A stretch of DNA of 64,000 nucleotides from Hordeum vulgare subsp. vulgare (taxonomy: Eukaryota; Streptophyta; Magnoliopsida; Poales; Poaceae). The translations under genes and the position numbers were made by a program. The DNA lies in the NCBI RefSeq assembly GCF_904849725.1, contig NC_058519.1, positions 23,729,267 to 23,793,266 of the forward strand, in the 5' to 3' direction. The notes below the pieces were generated by a model. It made no database searches. It saw only the letters and a program-made list of their open reading frames with translations, and was not told the DNA's origin. Below are positions 11,188-23,261 of this stretch, in pieces; within the stretch, counting starts at the first letter, position 1, and every line of letters begins with the position of its first letter.

Positions 11188-12110
11188 CACTACTAGAATC
11201 TTTATTAATGCCAAGTTTAAAGGAAACTCGGCAACGAACATATTAAACTCGACGAAATGTTCGCCGAATTACAAACTCGGCGCAAGGCACTCGGCTGGAC
11301 GGCCCTCGGCAATCATTAATAGTACCGAGTGTATTCTATCGTGAACTCAAAAAATTAGTAAAAATTAGTAAACAATGTTTGCCGATTTTTGGCCGGAAAT
11401 AACTCGGTGAATCACAGCGTCGGACTCGACGAGCCGTTAACAGATGTGCCATGTGACACATTTCTCTACCGAGTTTCAAACTCGACAGACCTTGTACAAA
11501 TAGGAATAATCCACGTGCTAGCACATGTTGTCTAGTGTAAAATATCTATCGAGTTGGTTCGTAGGCTGAAGTGGACAACATGTTTGCCGAATTCCTATTA
11601 AGCTCGGCAGTTTAATGTCCAATAAGGGCCCGTCAAGTGGGGCAACTTCATTGCCTAGTGCTACATATAGCCGAGTTAGTAAACACTGAAACCGGGCAAT
11701 TTGTATGCCGAGTTGCAAACTCAGTAGAACTCCATCCAATAAGGGACAGATGCGTGGAGATGCCTTATTCGCCAAATTTCGCCGTGTTCAACCGTCTGAC
11801 CAACTAGGCGAATAATTTGCTGAGTATAAAACTCGGCAGATATACAACCAGTGGGCGCCAGACGCATGGCCCTACTTTATTTATGAGTTTGTGTGTTCGT
11901 TGAGTTTCAATGGCTTATCCCACTTGGGAACTATTCGCTGAGTTTGATGGCCGGAAACTCGGTGAAGATGGGTTGTTTGCCGAGTTGCGAACTCGATGAA
12001 TGAGCTCAGTGCGTAGCCTATTCAAGCCTTTTCTGAGATTCGGTACTCGGCAAATGTCCTATCAGGTCGACTCAGCAAAATACATTTTTTTCAGGACCAA
12101 CATATAGCCT
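11188..12110 (+). mobile_element. CACTA transposon 5' end with sub-terminal repeats
   Basis: CACTACTAGAATC at 11188 matches the common Triticeae CACTA terminus. It is followed by about 900 bp of degenerate repeats on the theme TGCCGAGTTGCAAACTCGGC in both orientations (for example about 11274, 11404, 11707 and 11980), as expected for transposase-binding sub-terminal repeats. Neither a transposase ORF nor a 3' terminus was found, so the element is truncated. Confidence 0.65.
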
Positions 12111-12214
12111 CTTCAATCTGAATCTGAATCCAATTTAATTAGGGGCATGCCTCGATCGCTGTAAGATTTAGCATTCAACATTGTCCGCGTTATTGCGACA
12201 AGGAATGTGTTGTA

Positions 12215-12374
12215 CTCCCTCCGTTCTTAAATATAAGTTTTTTAAGCGATTTCACTAGATGTCTACATACGGAGCAAAATGATTGAATGCACATTTTAAA
12301 ATATGTCTATATACATCGGTATGTAGTTCACTAATGAAATCTCTACAAAGACTTATATTTAGGAACGGAGGGAG
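12215..12374. mobile_element. Stowaway MITE (Tc1/Mariner)
   Basis: The 160-bp element has termini CTCCCTCCGTTCTTAAATAT and its inverted copy ATTTAGGAACGGAGGGAG. It is flanked by TA at 12213-12214 and 12375-12376. Size and ends match the Triticeae Thalos-like group. Confidence 0.9.
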
Positions 12375-12376
12375 TA

Positions 12377-13020
12377 GAATTTTTTTACAACAAAGTTTAT
12401 GTTAAGGTAACGTTACAGATTTTTTATTATTATTTCTCCAACATGTGTGGTGTTGAGGAAACAAAATTGCAACATGAATAATGTCGTAAAAATGTTCTTA
12501 TATTATGAGATGGAGGGAGTAATTTGTAACACACATGATGTTGTGGATTTTTTTTGAAAAAAACATCAGAAGTGGGTACAATCTGTCGGCTGAAGGTAAT
12601 TAAGCATTTTCCATTTAATTAACCCAGCACATATAGCAACGGATGTATATAATCACGTATTTCTCTTTCATGTGAATCCATCCGGCAGCCAGCTTCCACC
12701 GAGAATTTGTAAATTATGCACACGTGTATTTACTTCTCTGATTAGATCAAACAGGGCGAGGTTGCACTAAAATCCTGGCTGCTATGTTTGTCCAGCAGAA
12801 AAGAGAGCAAAGTCAAAGAGTACTCCTTCAGAGCCTCCCAACAATCACTTCCACGCGTCGTCCTTTGATGCATTTTCGGTCGTCACCAGTATTGCGCTGT
12901 GAGCATTTTTGATTTTTTTGAAAAAAATACTATGCGTTTTTGGCTTATTAGATTGATTTTTTCATCCGTTTTGGCCAAGCCCCACCGTCAGGCTGCGGGG
13001 TCATCACCCGCTCTGCCAGC
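12377..13020. other. Stowaway relic and unassigned sequence
   Basis: ATGAGATGGAGGGAGTA at about 12505-12521 is the degraded 3' end of another Stowaway-type MITE. The rest shows no recognisable feature. Confidence 0.4.
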
Positions 13021-13317
13021 ATGGCCCAAATGCGGGGTGTGGAGGTTGCCAAAGGCCCACGCCGAGTTTCTGCGTCGCAAACATGCTACATATACACCCT
13101 AGAGAAGGAGGTGGAGCTCGAGGTCGCACACGCGAAGAAGCTCACCGACGTCGTGACCACGGGAGAAGCCGCAACGATGGTGCGGAATGCGGAGATCTAC
13201 GTTGAGTCCTGCCGCTTTGAGGTGGGGCATCTTGAGCGCCGGAGGGCAGCACTCGTAGGCAACGAACACGACTCCACCAACTCATCACCAGGCTCCTCCT
13301 CCACTGGCTCTTACTAA
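13021..13317 (+). CDS. Unrecognised small ORF, 98 codons
   Basis: An ATG-initiated frame encodes a charged, probably helical product (LEKEVELEVAHAKKL, HLERRRAAL) with a Ser/Gly-rich tail SSPGSSSTGSY. GC content is locally raised relative to both flanks, which suggests genuine or formerly genuine coding sequence. I do not recognise a family. It could be the last exon of a degraded gene or a TE-captured fragment. Confidence 0.25.
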   Translation: MAQMRGVEVAKGPRRVSASQTCYIYTLEKEVELEVAHAKKLTDVVTTGEAATMVRNAEIYVESCRFEVGHLERRRAALVGNEHDSTNSSPGSSSTGSY

Positions 13318-14136
13318 GCACGCTCGATTCTGCTCGAAGTAGTACAAAGCCCCTCCGTAGTACTAGCATTTAGGCACTATTTTGTTTAGTTCATCTAAAT
13401 ATACATATGGTTGAATTGTACCACATACTTTAAATTAGGTAACATATATAGTTGAACTAGCCATTTCTACGTGGTTGGTAACAGGTGGATTTTTTTTTGG
13501 TTCAGCTGTCGAGTTAAACTGTTTTATACAAAGACCACTGTTTAATGTATGAATTAAATACATGTTTAGTGTATTTCACTTGTAAAATTGCATCCTAAAT
13601 GTCAGTGCTACAATGTTGAAAAATGCCAATGTTACTTGATCGACAAATGTCAATGTTTACAATTTGACAAATGGCAATTTACCTAATATGATACATGCAA
13701 ATCTTCCTGGATTGTGTGTACTAAGCTCACGGGTCATATTAGAGAAACATTTGCGATGAGGCATTGCACCTATCTTTCGCGCCAATTTTTCACTTGGCTT
13801 ATGGGCGAAGGAAACATAGCTGTCAATCTACAAACGGGTATTCAACCTAAACCGTTTGTGATGAGTGTTTATTCAGAGAAAACAATGATGGTTTCTGTTG
13901 TGCTCCGACAATGTACTCGGCGGCGTCCTGCACCGACAACATACTCAGCGGCGTCCTGCACCGGCAATGTCGTGCTCCGAGGCGCAGTTGTTTAATTCTT
14001 CAAACGAGACCAGAATGTTATGGACTTCCAAATCAAAGAGTCGGTCGTCGCGCAGTCGAAGGGCGGCGGGCGGCTACTAGCGGCGCTGCGAGGAAGTTGT
14101 CGACGGTGGCGTCCCAATCCGCCGAGGGGTCGTGAT
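13318..14136. other. Unassigned; short 28-bp direct repeat at about 13912-13968
   Basis: No gene was recognised. TACTCGGCGGCGTCCTGCAC followed by GACAACA is repeated as TACTCAGCGGCGTCCTGCAC, with a period of about 28 bp. Near 14040 the sequence becomes GC-rich. Confidence 0.45.
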
Positions 14137-14325
14137 GGGTGCAGGCGCGTGCATGGGCACGGGAGCGGTGGGTGCAGGTGCGCGCACCGGCATAGGAGTG
14201 GTGGATGCAGGCTCACGCACGAAAACATGTGCGATGGGTGCTGGCACGCGCACGGGGACCGATGTGGCCTTTGCAGGGGCGCGCACAAGTACATGCACTG
14301 GAGGAGGCGCTGGCGCGTGCATGTA
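14137..14325. repeat. 33-bp coding-like minisatellite
   Basis: Degenerate tandem units of 33 bp begin GGGTGCAGGCGCG, GGGTGCAGGTGCG, GGATGCAGGCTCA and GGGTGCTGGCACG. On the minus strand they read as an 11-residue Ala/Pro/Val motif (APAPTAPVPMH-like). On the plus strand they read as Gly/Ala-rich. Multiples of three preserve both frames. Flanking minus-strand frames (14077-14376 and 14406-14603) suggest part of a degraded protein-coding region of unknown identity. Confidence 0.65.
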
Positions 14326-15169
14326 CACGAGTTTGCTAGGGTCCATGGGGACCTCGCTAACGCCCGCGAATTCCATCTCTGCGATGATGCTTGGCGACTA
14401 ACCCGTCAACGCCACGGCAATGGTTGCTGGCATATCATGCGGATGGTTGCCGGCGAGTGCGTCTGGGCAGCATCTGCTGCAGCATGCAGCTCTTCCAGGG
14501 CCAAGTCCATGACGTCCCATTGATCTTTATGTTCTAGCTCCTCCAGACCGATGTCGACTTCGCCAATCCAGAAGACTAGTGGCATATGATCTTTGTGCAA
14601 CATGACATAGGTGCGTGGAGATCTGAATGATGAAGAGGAATGGGAGGCGATGATAGAGGATTGTGGGTGACAAGTCGTCTATTAAACAACAGCTCGGACG
14701 TCACTGATGGACATGTTGGAAGCAAGGCAGACACATATGAAGGTCAAAGGGCTCATTTCCCAGTGAACCTGTAGCGTACTGCTCGCACGCTTCCCGCTGA
14801 GCCTGCGCAGCGAAGGCCAGATCGCATGCCTTCCATCAACCCAACAGTTGCTCGCATGGTACCTCCTCGCCAGTAAAGAGTGCGATGTGTGGCAGCACGT
14901 AAATGGGCAGTAGTACACCCACGGTTTATAAATAATGTAACCGTTTGTGTGGCAACATAATAGTTCTTTGTTCCAAAATGTTTTTGTTAGCTATTAATGT
15001 GTGCATCTTTTTCGAGAGTGGACACAAAAATACCACGTTATATTTGTGCTATATCATGACGCCATGCTAAATTTCTTGAATTTTATGTGAGTTTTAGATT
15101 TATTATGATTTAAACCAATATTCTTAATGTTGGCTCTAGAGGAGAAAAATATATTGAAAACGTGTCTCA
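14326..15169. other. No gene recognised
   Basis: Open frames on both strands around 14330-14660 may be remnants of the region containing the minisatellite. From 14680 to 15169 nothing was recognised. Confidence 0.35.
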
Positions 15170-16030
15170 CACTACGGGAAGGAGATTTGCCGTCCATACT
15201 GATCTTTGTCGTCAGTATTTCGTCGAGACAAATGATAAAGACCAGTTTTCCCGACTGCTGCTGATGGCAAAGAAAGGCTAACTACAACGACCTAATTTGC
15301 CATGTGTAAAAATGATAGACGACAGAAATACTTTGCCATCTGCGTTCTTATTTCACAAACGGCAAATAGCTCACTTTGCTGTTTGCAGAAATAAAGACAG
15401 ACGACAAAGTCTTTGTCGTCTGTGTTTTTATTTTACAGATGGCAAAATGAGTGATTTGCCGTCTACAGAACAAACTACATACGGCAAAGAGAAAACACAA
15501 CACGCGGATTCTCGTGGATCAATGATGTGGCACGATTTGTGGCGCCCCCACCAGCATCTCTCTCACACCCGTTGGCGCACCCACCGCCCCACCCGCTGGC
15601 CCACCCACCACGCGCCTCGATTTATCCTCTCCCCTCCCATTCGTCTCTCTTTGCCCACCCATCTCTAACTTTTCACTCGCACTAGCAGTCGCCGCCGGAG
15701 CAAGCTCACCCGCATCCTTTTGCTCAGCCGCTCAATCTGGCAACGGCCAAGGAGCTATCGACCTAACGCCTCCATGCTCCCACCACCCGACATCTCCATG
15801 CCCCCACTCATCTCGCGCGCCTGGCCTGGATCCGGTCCACAGGTGGCTGATTCGTTCCTGCCATGCAGTAGCCGAAGCGTCCGACTGGTGATGCCGTCAT
15901 GGCCTGGATCCGGTCCACAAGCGGCCAATTGGTTCCTGCCATGCGGCAGTCGGAGCGCCCAACTAGTAATGCCGCCCTGGCCTGGATCCGGTCCGCAGGC
16001 GGCCGGTTCGTTCCCGTCATGTAATACTTG
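15170..16030 (+). mobile_element. CACTA transposon 5' end, truncated by an LTR
   Basis: CACTACGGGAAGGAG at 15170 is a typical CACTA terminus. It is followed by TTTGCCGTC / GACGGCAAA / TTTGTCGTC sub-terminal repeats to about 15490 and then a GC-rich leader. The element is interrupted at about 16030 by the older LTR sequence. No transposase remains. Confidence 0.75.
15823..16020 (+). repeat. 78-bp minisatellite, about 2.5 copies
   Basis: GGCCTGGATCCGGTCC starts copies at 15823, 15901 and 15979, an exact 78-bp period. This equals 26 codons, so the plus-strand frame (motif WPGSGPQ) stays open through all copies. It lies in the leader region of the CACTA element. Confidence 0.85.
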
Positions 16031-16036
16031 CGATCC

Positions 16037-16564
16037 GCATTAGGTTTTTCGTAAGAAGGAACGGGTAATTGCAACAAAATACAGATAAGTATTTCTCTCA
16101 GTTAAGAAAGTAAGGTTCATCAAACCAATAGGAATATCAATTATCAACCGTCTTGAGTGGTGCACACAAAAGAACAACTTGCACCCAACACGGGCAAGAG
16201 AGTTGTCAATCCCCTTGATCTCGTTATTTGCAAGCAAATGAGGTGTGTAGATAATTATAGAGAATTGTAAACTGCAAAATAAAATAAAAGACAAATAAGA
16301 ATAGCAAGGAATTTATAATTTTTTTGAATATATAAGTGAATAGACCCCGAAGCCATAGTGTTCTCTAGTGGCATCTCTCATAAAAGCAACATATGGTGGG
16401 TAAACAATTTACTGTTGGACAATTGACAGAAAAGCGGATAGTTATGCGATTTTTATGGTAATGATCATGTATATATAGGCATCACGTCCATAAGAAAATA
16501 GGTCGACTCCTGCCTGCACCTACTACTATTACTCCACTTCAACAGTGCCTCTATGCTTACCTCT
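16037..16564 (-). mobile_element. Older diverged gypsy LTR, left part
   Basis: The sequence matches the LTRs at 16565-18179 and 23262-24960 in order and orientation but is strongly diverged. Shared landmarks include AAGTATTTCTCTCAGTT, GAGTTGTCAATCCC, GTGAATAGACCC, GGCATCACGTCCA and CTACTACTATTACTCCAC. It stops at the CCTCT target site of the younger element and resumes at 24961. Confidence 0.65.
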
Positions 16565-18179
16565 TGATGTCAGCTGTGCTTCCCTTGCAACGGCGCCAGA
16601 AATTGTCGTGTTGACGGCACCAGGAATCCTTCAGCTGCGGCTACGCCTTAAGGGACTTCCTAGGCAAGTATGCAAAGGATTTCCCCCGTGGCCTTGGAGC
16701 CTTGCGTTGGTGTTCCCTCGAAGCGGAAAGGGTGATGTAGCACAGCGGTGGTAAGTATTTCCCTCAGTTTGAGAACCAAGGTATCAATCCGGTGGAGAAG
16801 TATCATAAGATCCTGCACAAACACAAAAGCTTGCTCCCAACGCTATGAAGGGGTTGTCAATCCCTTATAGATTGTTTGCCAAGTGAGAACTGAAAGTAAC
16901 AAAGTAACAAAGCAAAGTAAAAGCGGAGATGTAAACGATGGACGTGAATAGACCCGGGGGCCGTAGTGTTTACTAGTGGCTTCTCTCATGAAAGCAAGTA
17001 GACGGTGGGTGAACAAATTACTATCGAGCAATTGATAGAACCGCGCAAAGTCGTGACGATATCTATGCAATGATTATTTCTATAGGCATCACGTCCAAAA
17101 CAAGTAGACCGATACTGTCTGCATCTACTACTATTACTCCACACGTCGACCGCTATCGAGCATGCATCTAGTGTATTAAGTCCAGAAGAATAGAGTAACG
17201 CCTTAAGCAAGATGACATGATGTAGAGGGATAATCTCAAACCAATGATAAAAACCCCATCTTTTTACCCTTGATGGCAACTACTTGATGTGTGCCTTGGT
17301 GCCCTACTATCACTGGGAAAGGTCACCACATGGTAGAACCCAAAACCAAGCACTTCTCCCATTGCAAGAATCAAAGATCTAGTTGGCCAAAAAAACCCAA
17401 GACTCGGAGAGACTTACAAGGATATCAAATCATGCATGTAAGAAATCAGCAAAGACTCAAATATATATCATAGATAATCTGATCACGAATCCACAATTCA
17501 TCGGATCTCGACAAACACACCGCCAAAGAAGATTACATCGGATAGATCTCCATGAAGATCATGGAGAACTTTGTATTGAAGATCCAAGAGAGAGAAGAAG
17601 CCATCTAGCTACTAACTACGGACCCGTAGGTCTGAAGTGAACTACTCACGAGTCATTGGAGGGGCGATGATGATGAAGAAGATGCCCTCCAACTCCAAAG
17701 CCCCCTCCAACAGGGCGCCGGGAAGGGTCTCCAGATGAGATCTCGCGGAAAGGAAGCTTGTGGCGGTGGAAAAGTATTTTTGAGGCTCCCCTGATTTTTT
17801 GCGGAATATTTGGTAATTTATAGGTCAAAGACCTAGGTCAGGGGGCGGCCAGGGAGGCCACAAGCCTGCCCACCGCCGCCTCCCCCTGGTGGCGTGGTGG
17901 GAGCTTGTGGGCTCCCTGGAGCCCACCTGGGTTGGCCCAGAGGCCCCCTGATCTTCTTCCGTTCGGGAAAAATCATTTCGGGTTTTTTATTCCGTTTGGA
18001 CTCCGTTCCAAAATCAGATCTGCAAAGAGTCAAAAACACAGAAAAAACAGGAACTCGCACTTGGCATTGAATTAATAAGTTAGTCCCAAAAAAGATATAA
18101 AAGGTACATAAAACAACCAAAGAAGACAAGATAACAGCGTGAAACCATCAAAAATTATAGATACATTTGAGACGTATCA
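16565..18179 (-). repeat. 3' LTR of the gypsy element
   Basis: This 1615-bp LTR starts TGATGTCAGCTG and ends GAGACGTATCA on the plus strand. It matches 23262-24960 throughout, except that it has a single copy of the 86-bp segment duplicated in the other LTR. Confidence 0.9.
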
Positions 18180-20780
18180 AGCATCCCCAAGCTTAACTCC
18201 TGCTCGTCCTCGAGTAGGGAAGTGATAAGAATGAATTTTTGATGCTTTCATACTACCTAGCATAGGTGTCCTTTGTAATTCCTCTTATGTGTCGTGAATG
18301 TTCAGATCCATTAGATTCAAAACAATAGTTTGCTATTGACGTGGAAATAATAATAATTCAAGCAAACTAGCAAAGTAATCATGAACTTTCAAAATAACAA
18401 GGCTAAAAGAAAGTTATCCCTACAAAAGCATATAGTCTGGCTATGCTCTATCATCATTGCACAACGAATTTAAATCATGCACAACCCCGGTATTGGCCAA
18501 GTAATTGTTTCACACCTTTACTTTCTCAAACCTTTTCAACTCTCACGCAATACATGAGCGTGAGCCATGGCTATAGCACTATAGATGGTGTGGAATGTGG
18601 TGGGGGTTGCAAGACAAAAAGGAGAAGATAGTCACATTAAATATGCGTATCAATGAGCCGTGGAGATGCCCATCAATAGATATCAATGTGAATGAGTAGG
18701 GATTGCCATACAATTGATGCACTCGTTACTTTGTTGACGGAAAATCGAAGTCCTTCGCGTTCGGAGGAGGAAACCTCCAAGGCTACGAGTATGTGAAAGC
18801 TCTTAAAGAAAACTAGTGGGTGTGCATCCAACTTGCTTGCTCACGAAGACCTAAGGCAATTTTAAGGAAGCCTATCATAGGAATATACAAGCCAAGTTAT
18901 ATAATGAAAATTTCCCACTAGCTATATGGTGGTGACAAAACGAGAGACTCTAAATCATGAAGATCATGGTGCTTAATATGCACAAGTGTAGAAAAAGTGG
19001 TAGCATTGTCCCTTCTCTCTTTTTCTCTCATTTTTTTGGTGGGCTCTTTGGCCTCTCTTTTTTTGGTGGGCTTCTTTGGCCTCTTTTATTTCCTCACATG
19101 GGACAATGCTCCATTAATGATGATCATCACACTTTCAACTCAAAACTTAGAGTAACGATGACTCTATATGGAATGCCTTCGGTAGTGTACGGTGGCAATG
19201 ATCTAGCATGGCATAGACATCAATGGAAACATCATGCTAGCTATCTTACGCTCATGCAATGGCAATGTAGACATGGCGGCACATGTCATGGTGGTAGTTG
19301 CATGGCAATATATCTCGGAATGACTTTGAAAAAGCCATAATAGGTAGGTATGGTGGCTGTCTTGAGGGAGGCTAATGGTGGGTTTTGTGCACCAGCGAAA
19401 GTTGCACGACACTAAGAAGATAGTGATGGTGGAAGGTGAAAGTGCATCTAAACCATGGACTCAACATTAGTCATGAAGAACTCATATACTTGTTGCAAAA
19501 GTTTTATTAGTAATCGAAACAAAGCATTCAATGCATACTCCTAGGGGAAGGGTTGGTAGGTATAAACCATCGCGTGATCCCGACCGCCACGCAAAGGATG
19601 ACAATCAATAGACTAATCATGCTCAGATTTCATCACATAGCGGTTCACCATACGTGCATGCTACGGGAATCACTAACTTCAACACAAGTATTTCTAGATC
19701 CACAACACCTTACTAGCATGACTTCAATATTACCATAACCACAACTCAAAACTAATTGAGATGAATCAAACTTCTCTAACTATTCAATGCACATGAAGGT
19801 GTAAGTTTTCGTATCCCTTTGGATAACTACCCCTTCTGAGACTACTTTCAAAGCATATATCAACTACCAAGCCACGCACCGCTGTGCTCTAAAATATATA
19901 AGTGAAGCACATAGAGCAAAAGTATCTATCTCAAAAGATATAAGTGAAGCACATGTGAGCTGAATTGTCTACCAAAAGATATAAGTGAAGCTCGACAAAA
20001 TCACGGTGCGTCCATGTCTCTCTCTCTAGGTGTGCAGCAAGGATGGTTGTGGCACAACAAAAATAAAAGACTCCTACGATACAAGACGCTCCAAGCAAAA
20101 ACACATAACATGTGGTGAATAAAAATATAGCCCCAAGTAGCGTTACCGATGGATTGAAGACGAGAGAGGGGATGCCTTCCCGGGACATCCCCAAGCTTAG
20201 GCTTTTACAGCATCCTTGAATCTCTTGGGGTGCCTTGGGAATCCCCAAGCTTGAGCTCTTGCCACTCTTTATCTCTTTGTCCATAAGAACTTCACCCAAA
20301 ACTTGAAAACTTCACAACACGAAACTTAAACAGAAACTCGTGATAACATTAGTACAAGAAAGCAAACCACCACTTCCTTAGGTACTGTAGCAGACTGAAA
20401 TTCTACTTGTGCTGATGTTGGATTACTGTACTTTCAATCTTCCATGGCTAATACCCCTCGATACTATCCATAGTTTCATCAAAATAAGCAACCAACACAA
20501 CAAAAACAGAATCTGTTAACAGTAGACCTGTCTGTAGCAATCTGTATATTTCGTATACCTCTAGTACTTCAAAAATTCTGAACAATTACGACAGTCTGAA
20601 GAATTTGCGTAGCAATCATAAGCAAAAAGAATCAACTCAAAAGCTCTTATAGAACAAAAATAAAAATTCTTTTCGTAGCAGAAAGTTTCTGTCTTTTCCA
20701 GCATGACCAAATGATCATCCCCAAGACTAATCATAACGGTTTTGCTTGGCACAAACACAAAAAGAAACACAAAAACACAA
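18180..20780 (-). other. Non-coding 3' internal region of the gypsy element
   Basis: About 2.6 kb between the gag-protease frame and the 3' LTR. It has no long conserved open frame on the minus strand and begins (element-sense end) with the polypurine tract. In a full-length gypsy element this is where reverse transcriptase and integrase would lie; nothing resembling them is seen. Confidence 0.6.
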
Positions 20781-22947
20781 TCATAACAGAATTATGAAAG
20801 TGTGGAAAACACAAAACAGAAAGAAAAAGGATAAATTCGTTGGGTTGCCTCCCAACAAGCGCTTTTGTTTAACGCCCTTAGCTAGGCGAAAGTGATGGAA
20901 CCACGTATAGTTATTTTTGGTGCTCAAACCATAGGTAGCCCTCATCATAGATTCATAAGGAAATCTTATTTTCTTTCTAGGAAAGTGCTCCATGCCCTTC
21001 TTTAAAGGAAATTGAAATCTAATATTCCCTTCCTTCATATCGATGATAGCGCCAATAGTCCTTAGAAAAGGTCTACCAAGAATAATGGGACATGAAGGAT
21101 TGCAATCTATGTCAAGTACAATGAAATCCACGGGTACATAAGATCCTCCCCATGGGTTTCTTGACAGTAGAATCCGCAAGATGAAAATTAAGAGAACACT
21201 CTTCAATCTCATGAAAACCAAGAATATCACATAAAGACTTTGGAATCGCGGAAACACTAGCACCCAAATCACACAAAGCATTGCACTCATAGTTTTTTAT
21301 CTTGATTTTGATAGTACGTTCCCACTCATCATGAAGTTTTCTAGGTATAGAGACTTCTAGTTCGAGCTTCTCTTCAAGAGATTTCATCATAGCATCTACG
21401 ATATGCGCGGTAAATGCTTTGCTTTGGCTATAAGCATGTGGAGAGTTTGCAATGGATTGCATCAAAGAAATGCATTCAAACAAGGAGAAATTATCATAAT
21501 TGAATTCCTTGAAATCCAAAGTGGGAGTTTCATTATTACCCAAAATTTTGACTTCTTCTACTCCACTCTCCACACATTTATCATCAAGATAGGTGGACTC
21601 CGAATCATTGGGGCGTTTTTCAACCACAGTGGATTCATATCCAGCCCCTCCATAAGTAGGTTTGACACGCGAAAACAAAGATTCAAGAAGAGACACACCA
21701 AGCACTTTAAGATCTTCGTGATTTGCATCACTAGAATGCACCCTTTTAAACCATTCATGTCTAGCGCGAATTTGGGCGGTTCTTTCTTTGCTCTCATTCA
21801 TGGAGATACGCATAGCTTTCAAAGTTTCATTCAAGTTGACGTTGGGAGGAGCGCATCTAACTTTCAAAGCATCAATATCACAATACATCCTATCAACGCT
21901 CTTAGCCAAATCGTCTATTTTGAGTAGTTTTTCCTCTATGGACGCATTGAAAATATTTTGGGAGTTGATGAACTCTTTGATATTACTCTCTAAATCAGAG
22001 GATAATTTGTTGTGATTTCCATAAGTGTTGTTGTAGGAATTGCCATAATTGTTAGAGGAGTTACTAGGAAAAGGCCTAGGAACATACTTTCCTCTAAAAG
22101 CATTACTGTTGCCAAAATTGTTCCTACCAACAAAATTCACGTCCAAACTAGCATTGCTACTCTCAATCAAAGAGGATAGAGGCATGTCATTAGGATCTAC
22201 GGTAGCGTTTCTACTAGCAACCAAATTCATCAACTCGTCCATCTTAGCACTAAGCGAGTTAATCTCTTCTATAGCGTGCACCTTTTTGCTAGCAGGCGAC
22301 CTTTCAGTGTGCCACTGAGAGTAGTTGGTCATGATATTGTCTAGGAGTTTTGTAGCGTCTCCTAACGTGATTTCCATGAACGTTCCACCTGAGGCGGAGT
22401 CCAAGATATTGCGAGAAGCGAAATTCAAGCCAGCGTAAAAGATTTGTATAATCATCCACAAACTCAAGCCATGAGCGGGACAATTTCTAATCATAAGCTT
22501 CATCCTCTCCCAAGATTGTGCAACGTGTTCATGATCAAGTTGCTTGAAATTCATGATATCATTACATAAGGAGATGATCTTAGCCGGCGGAAAATACTTG
22601 GAGATGTAAGCATCTTTGCACTTATCCCAAGAATCAATACTATCTTTAGGCAAAGAAGAAAACCAAGTTTTTGCGCGATCTCGCAACGAGAAAGGAAAAA
22701 GTTTCAACTTAATCACGTCATTATCCACATCTCTTTTCTTTTGCATATCGCAAAGCTCAATGAAGGTATTGAGATGGGATGCGGCATCTTCACTAGGAAG
22801 GCCAGAGAATTGCTCTTTCATAACAAGATTCAGCAAAGCTGCGTTGATTTCATACGATTCCGCACTAGTGGCGGGAGCAATCGGAGTACTAATAAAATCA
22901 TTTTTATTAGTGCTCGAGAAGTCGCAAAGTTTGGTGTTTTCAGCCAT
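20781..22947 (-). pseudogene. gag-protease gene of gypsy element, frameshifted
   Basis: The frame starts at ATG 22947 (MAENTKLCDFSS). A retrotransposon gag domain follows (SGLPSEDAASHLNTFIELC, LFPFSLRDRAKTWFSSLP, SWDKCKDAYISKYFPP), which would form the RNA-packaging particle. Next come a low-complexity Asn-rich stretch and a retropepsin core (CDLGASVSAIP near residue 560, where family members normally carry D-[LTS]-G). The first frame stops at 21112. Homologous sequence (YVPVDFIVLDIDCNP, ILGRPFLRT) continues in another minus-strand frame to 20781, so there is a frameshift or small deletion near 21145 just after the protease core. The coding part is therefore broken. In-frame sequence upstream of 22947 is leader. 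Confidence 0.8.
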
Positions 22948-23261
22948 GATGACTTCAACAAACAAACAAGCACATAAGCAAGCAAGAAAACCGGCAAAGG
23001 GAAACGACAAAAGGCAAAAGAAAACGGCGAAGGAGAAAGGCAACTGAAAACGGCAAATGTGAAGTGGGGGAGAGGAAAACGAGAGGTAACTGGCAACAAA
23101 AGTAAATGCAAGAGAAGAGTTTGTGAGACCTACTTGGATAGATCTTGATTTCTCCTCCCCGGCAACGGCGCCAGAAATAGGCACGTTGTCGGGAAATTAT
23201 CTTGACGTGCTCCTCCCCAGCAAGCGATCCTCCTCCCCGGCAACGACGCCAAAAATACTTC

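Noticed and set aside
10677..11246. 189-codon plus-strand frame
   Set aside because: No recognisable domain, no coding-like composition contrast, and it runs into a CACTA terminus.
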